Shown: positions 24,009 to 35,748 of the stretch, one piece after another
Position numbering within the stretch: the stretch's first letter is position 1
Layout of the letters: each line of letters opens with the position of its first letter
Assembly: GCA_022453515.1 (NCBI GenBank)
Contig: JAJNNY010000111.1
Span: forward strand, 1-58,027
Origin: Astrocystis sublimbata
Taxonomy: Eukaryota > Ascomycota > Sordariomycetes > Xylariales > Xylariaceae
Length of the DNA: 58,027 bases
Direction of reading: 5' to 3'
The notes under the pieces: model-generated
What the model saw: the letters and a program-made list of their open reading frames with translations, nothing else
The model's database searches: none
What the model was told of the DNA's origin: nothing
Position numbers and translations under genes: made by a program

Positions 24009-25912
24009 CTACATCCGTTCCCGTCTTCGAGGCGCGGCCCGTATGATGTTATCCACTCTTAGCAGCAGCTGTGACCGTGTCAGTTTCGTCGCCCGAGTCC
24101 AGTTGTTTCCATGACATGACAGATGAGAGTCAGAGAAGGTAGGAAGCGGAGGAACAAGGGGGGAAGGGGGCGGATAGAGGGAGGGAGAGGGACCTACCTC
24201 GGCAGCCTCGCTCGCCGAGTTGACGACGGCCTTCTTCAGCTTGTAACTCTCGATGACACCAAGATCGCGCATGTCGGCGATGCCGCCGCCGGGCGTGGAC
24301 AGGTCGAGGCCGTAGGTGGACATGCCGTCGTAGATGGCCTTGCGTAGACGGGCGACGAGGTCGCTCGAGTCGAGCCCGGCGTTGTCGGCGAGGATGGTGG
24401 GCAGCTGGCGCAGGGCGGTGGCGAAGGCGGTGACGGCGATCTGGCGCTTGCCCTCGACGCGGGTGGCGGCGCCCTCAACGGCCTTGGCCATGAGCATCTC
24501 GGCGCAGCCGCCGCCAAGGGTGGTGCGCGGCTCCTTGACGGTCTGGGACAGGACGGCGAGAGCGTCATGCAGCGAGCGCTCGGCCTCGTCGAGCAGCTGG
24601 TCGGTGGCGCCGCGCAGGACGATGGTGCAGGCCTGGCCGGCGGCGACGCCGGAGAAGCGGATCAGGGTGTCCTCGCCGATGATGACCTCCTCGATGAGGT
24701 CGCAGTGGCCGAGCTTGACCTGGTCCGGGTGGTCGAAGGTGGAGGTGATCTCGCCGCCGGTGACGAGGGCGAGCCGCTCGATGCCGTCGAAGTCGGCGTG
24801 CTCGATGGACATGATGCCGGCGTCGGTGAAGAGCTGCTCGGGCCAGTTGTAGATGAGCTGGCGGTTGATGAAGCAGTTGATGCCGTGGGCCTTGATCTTG
24901 TCGACCTTGGCCTTCATCTTGTCCTTCTCGGCCTTCTCGAGCTCGGCGAGCTTGGAGGTGGAGGAGACCTGGAAGCGGGCGCCGAAGATCTTGACCTTGT
25001 CGGTGTCCATGGAGGTGTTGGCGACGAGGATCTTGGCCTTCTCGAGGCGCTTGGGCTGGTTGACACCGATGCGCTTGTCGAGGATGAAACCGTCGTCGAG
25101 GTAGGAGTCGGACAGCTTGCCGCCGGCCTTCTTGATGATCTGGATGTGACTGAGGTCGGAGGAGCCGCGCAGGCGCAGGACGGCGTCGACGGCGAGGCGG
25201 GCGAACAGGTCGCGGTCCTGGGCAAGGACCTTGGAGGAGAGGGTGGTGCGGGCGATGGCGGTGAGGTCCTTCTTGAAGGCGTCGGGGTTCTTGCTGTGGT
25301 TGACGGCCGAGGCCTCGAGGGCGTGCAGGGCGGCGTGGCTGGCTATCCGGTAGCCCTCGATAATGGTCTGCGGGTGGATCTTGCGGTCGACGAGCTTCTC
25401 GGCCTCGCGCAGCAGCTCGGCGGCGAGCACGGCGACCGATGTGGTGCCGTCGCCGACCTCGTCATCCTGGACCTTGGAGATGTTGACCAGCACCTTGGCG
25501 GCGGCGTTGTCGAGCGCGATGGACTTGAGGATGGTGGCGCCATCGTTGGTGACCATCATCTCCTGCGTCGAGCTGTCGTTGTCGTGGGACAAGCGTCAGC
25601 CAGACGGGCCCCGAGAACCAGGGGAGCAGAGGGCGGAAGAGGAAAGACGCAAGAGGAAGGAGGACAACACACGCAGACTGTAATATCTTGTCCATGCCCT
25701 TGGGCCCGAGTGTGCTCTTGACCAGGTCGCCGACGGCGATGGCGCCGACGAAGGCCGCCAGACGGGCATTCTCTCCCTTCTCCTCTATGGTGCCCTCGTC
25801 GAAGATCTGGGTGGGGCTGAAGGACGACTGTGTTGTGGGATGTCTCGTCAGCAGAGGCAGAGGCAGAGGTAGAGGCAAGATGCTAGGATTCGTAGAGACG
25901 GCATCGTACCAT
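24009..25912 (-). CDS. CCT2: T-complex chaperonin subunit beta (CCT2)
   Basis: Beta subunit of the cytosolic CCT/TRiC chaperonin, which folds actin, tubulin and other proteins by ATP-driven ring closure. Four coding exons: 25912-25910 (the ATG alone), 25827-25673, 25572-24198 and 24068-24009; introns of 82, 100 and 129 nt begin GTACGA, GTGTGT and GTAGGT. All phases agree and give 530 residues, the family length. Diagnostic stretches are [33 protein letters not shown] at the exon 2 end, [11 protein letters not shown] (60-70), GDGTTS (93-98, nucleotide binding), TLGGGCAEM, and the terminal [14 protein letters not shown]. The isolated start codon matches a body that begins S-S-F-S-P-T-Q. A long antisense frame inside exon 3 is a codon-bias shadow. 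The gene is divergent from eIF3b across about 1 kb. Confidence 0.95.
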
Positions 25913-26937
25913 GTTGATCACGAAGCCTGGCTGGACAAGCTTCTAACTGAGGGAAGAGGGGGCCGTCGCGACTCGGTCGGATGTCGATGTCGTCGTCGTC
26001 TCGTCGCCGGGGCGTGTGGAGGTGTGTGTGTCCACGGTGATGCGCGAGGCTGGCCGTGTGTAGCTAGGTAAATAGGTACATATAGGTAGGAGGTTCAGTC
26101 GAGCTTCGAGGCGGCAGCAAGTTAAGTTGCCTCGAGTAAATAATTATTTTGGCTGTCAGGTCCGGTTGGGCCAGCTGCAGGCTTAGGCTGCATGGATCCA
26201 GCACTCCCCTCCATCTGACGTAAGTACCTATGTACTAGGAACTTTATCGATTACGATCAGGGTGCAAGCGGCCCATGTGTGGTCGAGCAGATGCCGAGCT
26301 TCTTGTGCAGGCGACTACCTGCTTATGCACCTTCTCTTCTCTACCGAGATACAAAGTTGCAGAGGCGAGCTGGGATTTGACATGGCGCGATAAGAATCAG
26401 CTAGCGATAAGGTGCGTACCTACCAGAGACCGGCTCGGAGGGGTCTACATCCTAGAGTTTAGGTACGTAGGTAGGTAGCGGCTGGACGTACCCCGCACTA
26501 CCTAGAACCTGCAAGACAGGCTCGCAGACGCACACAAATCCACCTAATCCCGCCAATTTTTTTCATCTCTGTTTTTTTCTGCCATTCGCAGCGGGCGGCC
26601 ACCTGCTGATGGTATTTGCTAATCCAAAGTCTCGCTCCCACACATCCACCCACCCAATCACGCCTGTTCTGTCGCCCACTCGTCTCCTTCACACTCACAC
26701 ACCCACAGATTGAGCGAGCGAGGCCAGCCATCTTACCCACTTTGCATCGTCCTCCAACCCAAACGCCCGCGGCCCTGGTATTATATCGCAACACACCATC
26801 CGCAGACCAGCCGGCGCCCATCAGCCCATCTTCGACTCCAACAGATCACACGCATACACTGTCTGTTGTCGAGCTGCCCAGCTGCCCAGTTGCCCAACGC
26901 CCAACCACCGGCCCGCCCGCCTGCTTGCTCGCCCAGC
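25913..26937. promoter_or_regulatory. Divergent promoter region of CCT2 and eIF3b
   Basis: About 1 kb between two start codons facing away from each other. It contains TAGGTA/TACCTA motif pieces (26066-26090, 26224-26240, 26415-26475) and a C-rich, pyrimidine-biased leader (26620-26935) just before the eIF3b start, as in highly expressed fungal translation genes. No coding frame is supported. Co-regulation is inferred from layout only. Confidence 0.5.
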
Positions 26938-29381
26938 ATGGCGCCGTCCTTCGACACCCTGCGCGACGCCGACGTCGACGAGGATGACTACGACGAGGAT
27001 GAGATCGACCTCTCCGATCTCCACGAGAAGTACGAGGTCCAGCTCGAGCAAGGCTATGACACATTCGTCGTCATCGACGGCCTGCCCGAGGTCACCGAGG
27101 ACCTGAAGCCCAAGCTCGTCAAGTTCCTGCTCAAGAAGCTGAACCAGATCGGCAAGACCAAGGAGGACCTCATCTACATGCCTATGGGCGACAACGGCAA
27201 ATCATTACGGTGCGCTGCTGCTGCTGCTGCTGCTCTCTCTCCCCCTCTCTCTCTTTGCGTTCCTGTCTCTCCGTCTCTGTGTCTGCCTCCTGCCATCCGC
27301 GCCTCAACCTTTGACTGACGGGCTGACAATCGTCTTCGTAGCTTTGCCTTTGTCGAGTTCTCCTCGCCCGCCGAGGCCGCCGCCGCCGTCAGGCAGCTCG
27401 ACATGCTCCCCTTCGACAAGAAGCACACCCTGAGAGTCAACAAGATGACCGACATCGACCGCTACGGCCGTGAGGGCCGCGTCGACGACAACTACGTGCC
27501 CCCCAAGCTCGACGAGTTTGCCGAGAAGGAGCACTTGCGCTCCTTCATGGCCGACCCCAGTGTCCGAGGCCGCGACCAGGTCGCCTTCTACCGCGGCGAC
27601 TCCGTCGGCATCTTCTGGAACAACGAGAAGGACCAGCCCGAGACCATCGTCGACCGCATGCACTGGACCGAGAGCTTCATACAGTGGTCGCCCCTCGGCA
27701 GCTACCTCGTCTCCGTCCACCAGCAGGGTGTCCAGCTTTGGGGAGGCGCCTCGTGGTCGCGCCAGAAGCGCTTCGCCCATCCCTTCGTCAACATGCTCGA
27801 CTTCTCCCCCGGCGAGAAATACATCGTCACCTGGTCCAACCGCCCCATCTCCATCCCCGACGAGGGCCACCCCCAGCTGTCCCTGGACGAGGACGGCAAG
27901 AACTATGTCATCTGGGACGTCGAAACCGCCAAGCCCCTCCGATCCTTCGCCAACCTCGACATCCCCGCCGCCGGCCCCGACGGCGCCGTCAAACCCCCGC
28001 CCAAGTTCCCCTGGCCCGCCTTCAAGTGGTCCGCCGACGAGAAGTACGTCGCCCGCCTCACCCAGGGCTCCTCCATCTCCGTCTACGAGCTGCCCGGCAT
28101 GAACCTGCTCGACAAGACCGTCATCAAGATAGACGGCGTCATGGACTTCGAGTGGGCGCCCGCCACGCCGCAGAGGGAGGGCGTCAAGCAATACGAGCAG
28201 CTGTTCTGCTACTGGACCCCCGAGATAGGCAGCAACCCCGCCAAGGTCGCCCTCATGAGCATACCCTCCAAGCAGGTCGCCCGGTCCCTGAATCTCTTCA
28301 GCGTCTCTGACGCCAAGCTCCACTGGCAGTCCGAGGCCGCCTACCTGTCCGTCAAGGTCGACCGGCATTCCAAGTCCAAGAAGTCGCAGGCTACCACGCT
28401 CGAGATCTTCCGCATCAAGGAGAAGGGAGTCCCCGTCGAGGTCGTCGATACCATCAAGGACACAGTCATCAACTTCGCATGGGAACCCAAGGGCGACCGG
28501 TTTGTGGTCATCACGACCTCGGAGCCGCCGGGACCGACCGCAGTTCCACCCAAGACCTCCGTCTCCTTCTTCTGCCCGGAGAAGGCCAAGGGCTCAGCGG
28601 TCGGAAACTTCAAGCACCTGCGAACATTGGAGAAGAAGAATAGCAATGCCATCTACTGGTCGCCGAGGGGGCGCTTCGTCGTTGTCGCGACGGTAGCCAA
28701 CGCGCAAAACTCGGACCTCGAGTTCTACGATCTCGATTTTGAAGGAGAGAAGCCCGAAAGCGACAAGGATCTCACGGCCAATCTGCAGCTTACCAACACG
28801 GCCGACCACTACGGCATGACCGACATCCAGTGGGACCCTGCCGGTCGCTACGTGGCGTCTTGGGCATCGGCGTGGAAGCATTCTGTAAGTTCAGCACATA
28901 TCTACGAGGCCCGACCGATCTGATCAGGCACCTGGGAGACACCTGAAATGCTAACCACGCACGGCAGATGGAAAACGGCTACCATATCTACGACTTTAAG
29001 GGCGAGCAACTACGAGAGGAGCCAGTCGAGAAATTCCGGCAGCTGGCATGGCGGCCCCGCCCCGCGACGCTCCTGTCCAAGGATGAGCAGAAGCAGATCC
29101 GCAAGAACCTGCGGGAGTACTCGAAGCAGTTCGAGCAGGAGGACGCAGAGCGCGGTGCCTCGGCCGATCTCGCGGTCGTGGAGGCCAGAAGACGCCTTCT
29201 CGACGAATGGTACGCATGGCGTGCCTCGGTGGAGGAGGAACTGGAGGAGGAACGGCTCGACCGTGGCCTGCCGGCTAAACCTGAGGAAGTGTCCGCGAAG
29301 CCGGAGAACGGAGAAGAGCAGCAGGTGATTGAGGAGATCGTCGAAGAGGTGATTGAGGAAACGGAAGAGATCGTGTCTTGA
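26938..29381 (+). CDS. PRT1: Eukaryotic translation initiation factor 3 subunit b
   Basis: Scaffold subunit of eIF3, which binds the 40S ribosome and organises the preinitiation complex. Exons 26938-27209, 27342-28884 and 28968-29381; introns are 132 nt (GTGCGC ... CGTAG, with a CT-rich stretch) and 83 nt (GTAAGT ... GGCAG, TGCTAACC branch-like site). Phases match and give 742 residues, the normal size. An acidic N-terminus precedes an RRM at about 41-122 ([15 protein letters not shown]1-like region SLRFAFVEF spanning intron 1). The centre is a beta-propeller with WD-like blades (for example [19 protein letters not shown] and [12 protein letters not shown]), and the C-terminus is the conserved [33 protein letters not shown] segment followed by a Glu-rich tail. 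Start chosen as the ATG giving [10 protein letters not shown]. Very secure. Confidence 0.96.
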
Positions 29382-31644
29382 GATGGGCGCCAACAAACGT
29401 CAAGTGGCATAGGCGGGGCGCGGCTCGGTTAGGGGCTTCTTCATCTTCAGGGCAAGGCAAGAAAGCGGCGTTCTGTGTATGGCATGGCATGATTGATAGA
29501 ACAACAACAACAACAACAGCTGCAACTGCAGCAGCTGCAACACCAATAGCAATAGCAATAATGACAGTGACGACATGACGCATACCTGGGGGTAGGCATT
29601 GCCTCGTAGGTAGTCCTAGTAGTTACCTACATGCACCTAGTAGGTTGACTGATGCGATGGTTCAGCTGGACGGGTTTCTGCACACCCCATCGTTGCCTAG
29701 GTAGGTTCCCATTCCCAATACCCCTGAGGAAATCTCGGATAGGAGGCGACCTTTGAGCTGAGAAGCAGCTTGCCGCCGAAATCGGTTACGGGAAGGAGGT
29801 GTTCACAAAAGAACCATGATTCACCCTGTTGTACTAAGGTTCCCAAGGATTGGTTTATAAATTAAATATGCTTACCCGCGGCAGGTGCTACGATGCGGCG
29901 GCAAATATAGGCCAGGGGCAGTCAGGATGTCCAAAGTTGCAGCTTCTACCAGTTGAGATCTTCCCGCCTGGAGGGGTCTATGATCAGCGTGACTGAGTGA
30001 TACGATCCATGCTGTGTCCTCATGCTTCCCGGCCTGCCACAGCCGCAACTCGGGGAATGTTCCCATACGATTGGCGACGGAAGCACGTGAGTGAGTATGC
30101 ACCTAAGGCCAAACTGTAGGTGTGTAAGCGCCTGATCGAGGAGCTGGCCCGTTGCGCTCCCGTGTCGGGTTGGACGACATAGAACAACCAACCCGAAAAA
30201 GAACAGTCATGGACCCTGACCATTACAACTATTATCACGAACTTCTCTCCGTCGCGGCGAGTCAATTGCCTCATAATTCCGGGACATGTGACATTCACCG
30301 ACAGCGACAGTGACACAGTCACGTACTACCTATCAAACGTTGAGACTGTAGTTGGTTAATTTGCTCGAGATAATATAAGATAAGATGAGATGATCGATCG
30401 ATGGATACGTGCTGGTAGCCTATTGTAACTAGATGGGTCGCTTGTTCCCGTCTTTGCTTATTGTTTGTTGCCCGAGGTTCTGAGTTAGGATCTAGATGTC
30501 CTCGTGCCTGTTATCGCGTTGGCCGGAGACGAAGGGAATAGCTATTTCGGCAGATCCATCCGGTCTACGAAAGCACTTTCTGTCGCTTCTTCTTGTGGAC
30601 TTTCATTGCCTCATCAACAATCTGCTCTTGAGTCCAAAGCTTAGGTCACGTATGGCTACCTACACATTTGAACGCATAGCCGTTTCCCTTGACCTATTCT
30701 TCCCCACTTCTCATTCCATGATTATCTCAAGCTCGTTGACCTCGAATCACCACCCTGCCTTTTGGTGGCTCTCGTCCATCATACGACCTTGGTGGATACC
30801 TTGACTTATTTATTGTCTTTATCCCGTATCGCCGCGGCGAAAATATTCCCAGCCCTGTAGCTAGCTAGACCTTAGAGGCCATTATTAATTATGCTTCGCT
30901 TTTTCGCCTTCTATTTCTTCCTCTTTGTTATAAGAACTTTTTAATGCTTTATATATACATAAAGTTTCTAGGTTATCTTAGTCTAGATTACGAAGCTTCG
31001 TACTACTAGTCGCTACACTATCTGTTTTTTTTAACTCTGATTATCGCTCATTTATGTGACATGAATGCTTTTTTCTCCTCTCCACGTAAGACTGGAATTC
31101 ACCCGTTGGTGGCAATGCAACTATATCAAACATCTGCTTGTCAGCCTCATCCGAAGGATCATTAGCGTGAACAAGAGGAATTGCTCTTCATTGAACAGGA
31201 TACGTGGTATGTCGAACCAAAATGTAAGCATGACTCTATCTCACATAAGCGACTTACACTCGTGGCCAGCTTCTGACTAGTTCGCACCGAGTCAACCTCT
31301 TAGATGGGCAGTTGAGGTAACTCGTATTCATTGTGGCGTTATCACGAGAGAGCTGCGCCAGGGAGGGATCAGCCCATGACATGCAACAAGCATAGCAAGA
31401 AAGGTAGGCGAGAGCCCTAAGGAAAGTTTGTTGCCGACGCGAAGGTTAAAGTATAAATATGGGCGATTACTGCAAGCCTGGCAGACGTACCTCCTTCTCA
31501 TTCTGATAACCATGAGCACGATTCCCTAGGTCTATTAACACATCTCATCAAAACTTCTCGAACTACGAGGTATCCTTCCTCATTATAATCGCATAATACT
31601 TCCGAATTGCATCCTCTCAGCATAACTACATTACATCTAGCACT
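29382..31644. other. 2.3-kb intergenic region
   Basis: Holds the eIF3b 3' flank with an ACA microsatellite, TAGGTA motif pieces (29600-29710), and an AT-rich block (about 30830-31030) suggestive of a decayed repeat. It also contains the promoter of the small secreted protein gene. No supported coding frame. Confidence 0.5.
29501..29518. repeat. (ACA)6 microsatellite
   Basis: Six tandem ACA units about 120 bases past the eIF3b stop codon, followed by imperfect CAG/CAA-type repeats and a short AATAGC repeat to about 29560. Probably 3' UTR or just beyond. Confidence 0.8.
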
Positions 31645-32312
31645 ATGCAGACCCGAGGCACCCTTTGGTCCCTACTTCCTCTCGCCTTGGCGCTGCCTCT
31701 CGAGACTCGGGACAACCCGGAATTCGTTATCACCAATCTCCAAGCTACCTTGCCGACCGCCCCAGGTCCTTACGGTCTGACCAAAGTTGACTCGTCTATC
31801 AACATATCGGTGACCTTTCCAGACCCTGCATCAGGCACCGGCGGCACGCTAGGCACGACATGCAACGCATCTTGGCCGAAGGGCACTCCTCCGGCGCCGA
31901 CAGAATGGACGACATGCACCAACTCGGCATTGCAGTTCCGTCTGCCTGCGCTGGGTTGGAAGAGTGATGCGGACTTCACTGTTGAATTCTGGGAGCCGTT
32001 GACGTCTAGCGGGTATGTAGTTGCATATGTGCACACTTCCAAGATCTATCCATCTATCACGCCACAATGTTTATGATTATAACTCTGATACCGACGGTTC
32101 TTCTGACTGTGTTCGCCCTCGATAGATCGGGCCTTGATGCGTCTCATCTCCTCAAAGCCGACCCTGGAAACCCCAGTGACCCGGATGGGTATCTTTTCTG
32201 TATCCAGATGGGCAAGTTCAACCCTTTGACTTGTACATTGACGGGCCCACAAGGGGGTTCGACAAGAATGGTCTCTCTGCCAGCTGTCGAGGAAAGCTCG
32301 AGGCCTGCTTGA
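31645..32312 (+). CDS. Small secreted protein, unknown function
   Basis: Two exons, 31645-32012 and 32126-32312, with a 113-nt intron (GTATGT ... GATAG, CTGAC element before the acceptor); phases agree and give 184 residues. The N-terminus is a signal peptide (MQTRGTLWSLLPLALALP, cleavage near residue 17-19). The mature part has four cysteines, two in exon 1 (TTCNASW, TTCTNS) and two in exon 2 (FCIQMG, LTCTLTG), consistent with two disulfides, and NIS and NAS glycosylation sequons. No catalytic motif. Fungal proteins of this kind are often called small secreted or effector-like; I do not assign an activity. It lies tail to tail with a secreted peptidase. Confidence 0.72.
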
Positions 32313-32717
32313 AATGCTACAGCCACCATTAGAATCTGCAAGAGTTGCAGGGGTGCCGGCGGTGGAATCATGAAAGGAGGGAAGAGAACAATCGGAAGAC
32401 GAGTGTTCATAGGGCGCAAGTCATCCCGTCTTACCTATATGTACCTACGTGATAGGCCAGCCTCGGCGTTAAGAGTGAAACCGGTTCAGGTTGCTTAATA
32501 TCATCATAGAGGTCTTAATATCTTGATATTGAGAGTAATAACACATAGTCATCACCCATGCGAGTTACTTTTTTTTTATGTAAGAGGGATGGAAAGCTTG
32601 TAATGGTTGTGCCTCCTATTCTAACGATAATTTGATTAATAATCTGTTGTTGAATGTAACAAGCACTACGCATGAGAAGGAAATGAGTTTGCCGTCATGT
32701 ATGATGTATCTGTCTAA
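32313..32717. other. Short convergent intergenic region
   Basis: 3' flanks of the small secreted protein and the peptidase. AT-rich at 32500-32680 with a T9 run near 32570. No feature seen. Confidence 0.5.
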
Positions 32718-34696
32718 TTACTGAAGGCTTGATAGGTCTGCTTCGAGGATGGCATGGTCTAGAGTTGTATCCAGGGTGATTCCGAACGGGCCGGCCTCGA
32801 GCGCACAATAGGCATCCTTGCCAGGCAGCTGTGTTTTCTGAAAGTAAGCAACCACCTTCGCTTTCTGGCAGGCGTTGCCCACGACTCTCGACGTGTGCTG
32901 CATCACGCGTTAGCATGTATTGTATAATATTGGTGTTTTGATTACTCACTCCCGTTGCATCGACAGTGACTACCTCAGCATTCTTGTACCTCGGTGCGGC
33001 CCCCAGAGCACTGTACAACTCATTAGCATTGCCATCTCTCTTTATAGTACGTCGATGGAAAGAAAGCTAGTTTGTTACTCACTTCGAAACAGGCGAGATC
33101 GGGTCGTAGGTGTTACCAACGAACAGTATAGGGGTCTTTGTATCGCCGCCGAATGGGCCTGAGAAGACCTCCGAAGCTTCGATTGACCAGCTGAGACAGC
33201 CCAACTGCTGATTCAGGAGAACCTCGCCAACAATACTCACTTCCCTTAAGTGTTCGAGGATGGGAGTCAGGTCCTCGAACGACGCGTTATACCACTTGTT
33301 ACCCTGATCGGCGCATAGCGTTCCCAGTTGCAGTTCTGGCGCGCCGGCGCCGGCGATTGGGTCTCCGATGAGTGCTGTGATCGCCTCGGTCCACGCAGCA
33401 ACGTTGTTGATGGCGAGCGACTGCTCGAGCGCAACCAGGGCGTCGCCAAGGCCACCGAAAGCATCCGTTGGCGCCGCGACCGAGCCGTAGAGAAGAGTCT
33501 TCAGGGTGACCAGGGCCGTCTCGATGTCTGTTGCATTAGCCCATTCTCGGGCCTTCGCTTCTTGCGCATCCAACTGTACGAAAGACTGATTGAACCGATC
33601 GAAGACGGAGTGCGCATCTGAGGCGCCAGCCGAGTACGGGCACTGCGACGGGCCTGCTTCGAAGCAGTAGACGAAGAATGAAGCGATGATGCCGTCCGCC
33701 GGGGTGAATATGCTGGTCAGGTTCTCGCCCAGGGGCAGCTCGTAGCCCAGGACGCCGTCCAGCACCATGTTGCCCACGCGGTCGGGAAACATCGAGGCGA
33801 AGATCTGGCCCAGGAAGGTCCCGTAGCTGTAGCCGAAGTAATTCAGCAGGTCGCTTGGTTTCGCCGCTTTCCGGCCGTCTGCAGTCTTGGCGAATGCATC
33901 TACGATGGTGCGCATGTCTCTTGCATTCGTCGTGGATGACATGTGCGGGCCGGCGTCTCTTTCGCCGCCCACGGTAACCGCGCACTGTTCCGCAAGCGCT
34001 TCTCCAGACTCGATGAAGTCGGTGAAGAACGTGTCTGACACATTGGGAACCGACCGGGTGCGATGCGCGGTTGCGGTTGTGGCTGAGCAGTTGATGTTCG
34101 GCTCGCTGCGGTAGATGCCTCGCGGCTCGAATCCCACGATGTCCCAGTTGTCTCCGGTCAAGGCCTAATTTGGAAAACGTAGATTAGTGATGGTCCCACA
34201 GAGTTGTTCGACAACCGAGTTTCTGGACCAGCAGATAAGAGACCCAGGCCTGCTGTTGCGCGCTTGGTGAAGTCATGCATGCAACAGGTTGTCCTGTAAC
34301 TCACGTACCTGATAGAACTGGACGCCGTTGGTTTGAACCTCGTCTATACTCGAGCTTCCCGGCCCGCCTGGGTTCATGAGCACCATGCCCTGATAAGCGC
34401 CATAGCTCGAGTTCGCTTTGGCCGGCAGCTTGATGAGTGGAATTGAGGCTCGACCGAGGCTAGAGTCCTGATAGTCTAGCGGCACCTATGGAGAATGGTT
34501 AGCATGTTGAAAGGCATGATTAGCGAAGAAGAGCGTGTAGTCTCACATCGAGTTTTGCGCAATAGAAGCCATCATAGCAAGAACACCATGTCAGTGCTTG
34601 GGACGGGACTATGGTATCCCAAGTGCAGTTTCTAGCACAGGATGCCTGAGCAAAGGGCAGCAAACCCAGAAGAGGGAGTGAGCGAGTATTAACCAT
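32718..34696 (-). CDS. Secreted S33-family peptidase (TAP-like alpha/beta hydrolase)
   Basis: Extracellular serine exopeptidase of the tripeptidyl/prolyl aminopeptidase type. Five exons: 34696-34547, 34485-34309, 34164-33083, 33010-32950 and 32897-32718; introns of 61, 144, 72 and 53 nt have GTGAGA, GTACGT, GTGAGT and GTGAGT donors, and all phases fit, giving 549 residues. It begins with a signal peptide (MVNTRSLPLLGLLPFAQASC), then the family hallmark YDGFYCAKLD-VPLDYQ across intron 1, the oxyanion-region NPGGPGSS, and WDIVGFEPRGI. The inferred triad is Ser222 in GYSYGT, Asp463 in NTYDPISP, and His491 in GHTSR directly after the last splice. Several N-glycosylation sequons support secretion. 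It is divergent from a zinc-cluster regulator, a common arrangement for a substrate-responsive enzyme; substrate is unknown. Confidence 0.9.
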
Positions 34697-35748
34697 TGTT
34701 TAAAGGAGCGTGTGAAAAGAGTGTGATATAAATAGACCAAATCAATAAGGTTTAAGGAAACGAGAGAAATCGGCACGATTAGAGATAGCATTCTAGACAT
34801 ACCACAGCAGACTACCGTAGCTTCTTATATATTAAGCTCTACCACATACTTAGTATCTAACACAACGGAATAAGGGGTAAGATCCCGATGTGAATGAGCC
34901 GCTTCTTTACGTAGCCCATTAATGATTTTAATTAAAATTCCTATTTTGAGTAATATTAAAATAGATTTATGGTAAGGAGAACGAGATGTACTATGCTACT
35001 ATGCCACTCAAGCATGAGTTGACATCAAGCTGCAAGCATAGGTACCCATAAGATAATAGACTAATCAGCATAAGGCTTAGGTTAGACCCAAGAAGCCAGA
35101 CAATGCTAGGCTTAAGCTACAATACCTAGACCAGATCGAGACCAGATTAAAGACTCACGAGCTGAGCCACGTTTCTACTAACGTCAGAGTTGAGCTAGGC
35201 ATGCTAGGATGTCCGGGGGAGCTTGTATCTTGATATGAGAGCTTGATATGACAAGGGACAAGTGGGTATCAAAAACCCATGATCTTGCAGGGCCCTTACG
35301 AGCACACCAATCACAGACCGCGATGAAGCTGGATTTAGATCGATAAACGCCACATCTGGGGCTAGCGTGCAACATGGGCGATGCCTGGCTCGAGCTTCAT
35401 CGGGCCTGGCACCCTGGCTCGCCTGGCCAACTGTTTCCGAATGTCTGACCGCTAAGACGAACCGACCGAACTTAGTAGCATAATGGATCGTCAGTTTCGT
35501 TCCGCGGTCGCGGCTGGCAAGCTTACGTTTTAGTCACGATCAACAACAGAACTTGACCTTGTCTACACAAGCTCATCAGGCTATCCGACTCTCCGAAAGT
35601 GTGTATAAGTCTCTTGCCATTGGCGTGAGCTTGTTGCGAAATTGCAGTTTCACACTCTCGGAGCTGCCAGTCAGCATAAAACCCCACAGTGGCACTGCAT
35701 CAGCCCATGCGATCCTACGTAGTGATATCCTGGTTTTGAGATTTCGAG
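34697..35748. promoter_or_regulatory. Divergent promoter region, peptidase and C6 regulator
   Basis: About 1.05 kb between the two start codons. The part nearest the peptidase (34800-35060) is AT-rich, with runs such as TTTTAATTAAAA. No coding frame is supported. If the regulator controls its neighbour, paired CGG sites could be sought here; I did not find a clear inverted pair. Confidence 0.45.

Noticed and set aside
24567..25721. 384-codon open frame on the plus strand
   Set aside because: It lies antisense to CCT2 exon 3 and its Gly/Val/Leu/Asp-rich translation is the expected mirror of GC-biased codons.
27304..28368. 354-codon open frame on the minus strand
   Set aside because: Antisense to the securely identified eIF3b gene; a composition shadow with no family resemblance.
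29501..29560. CRISPR-like short repeats
   Set aside because: Simple trinucleotide microsatellite without spacers, in a eukaryotic genome.
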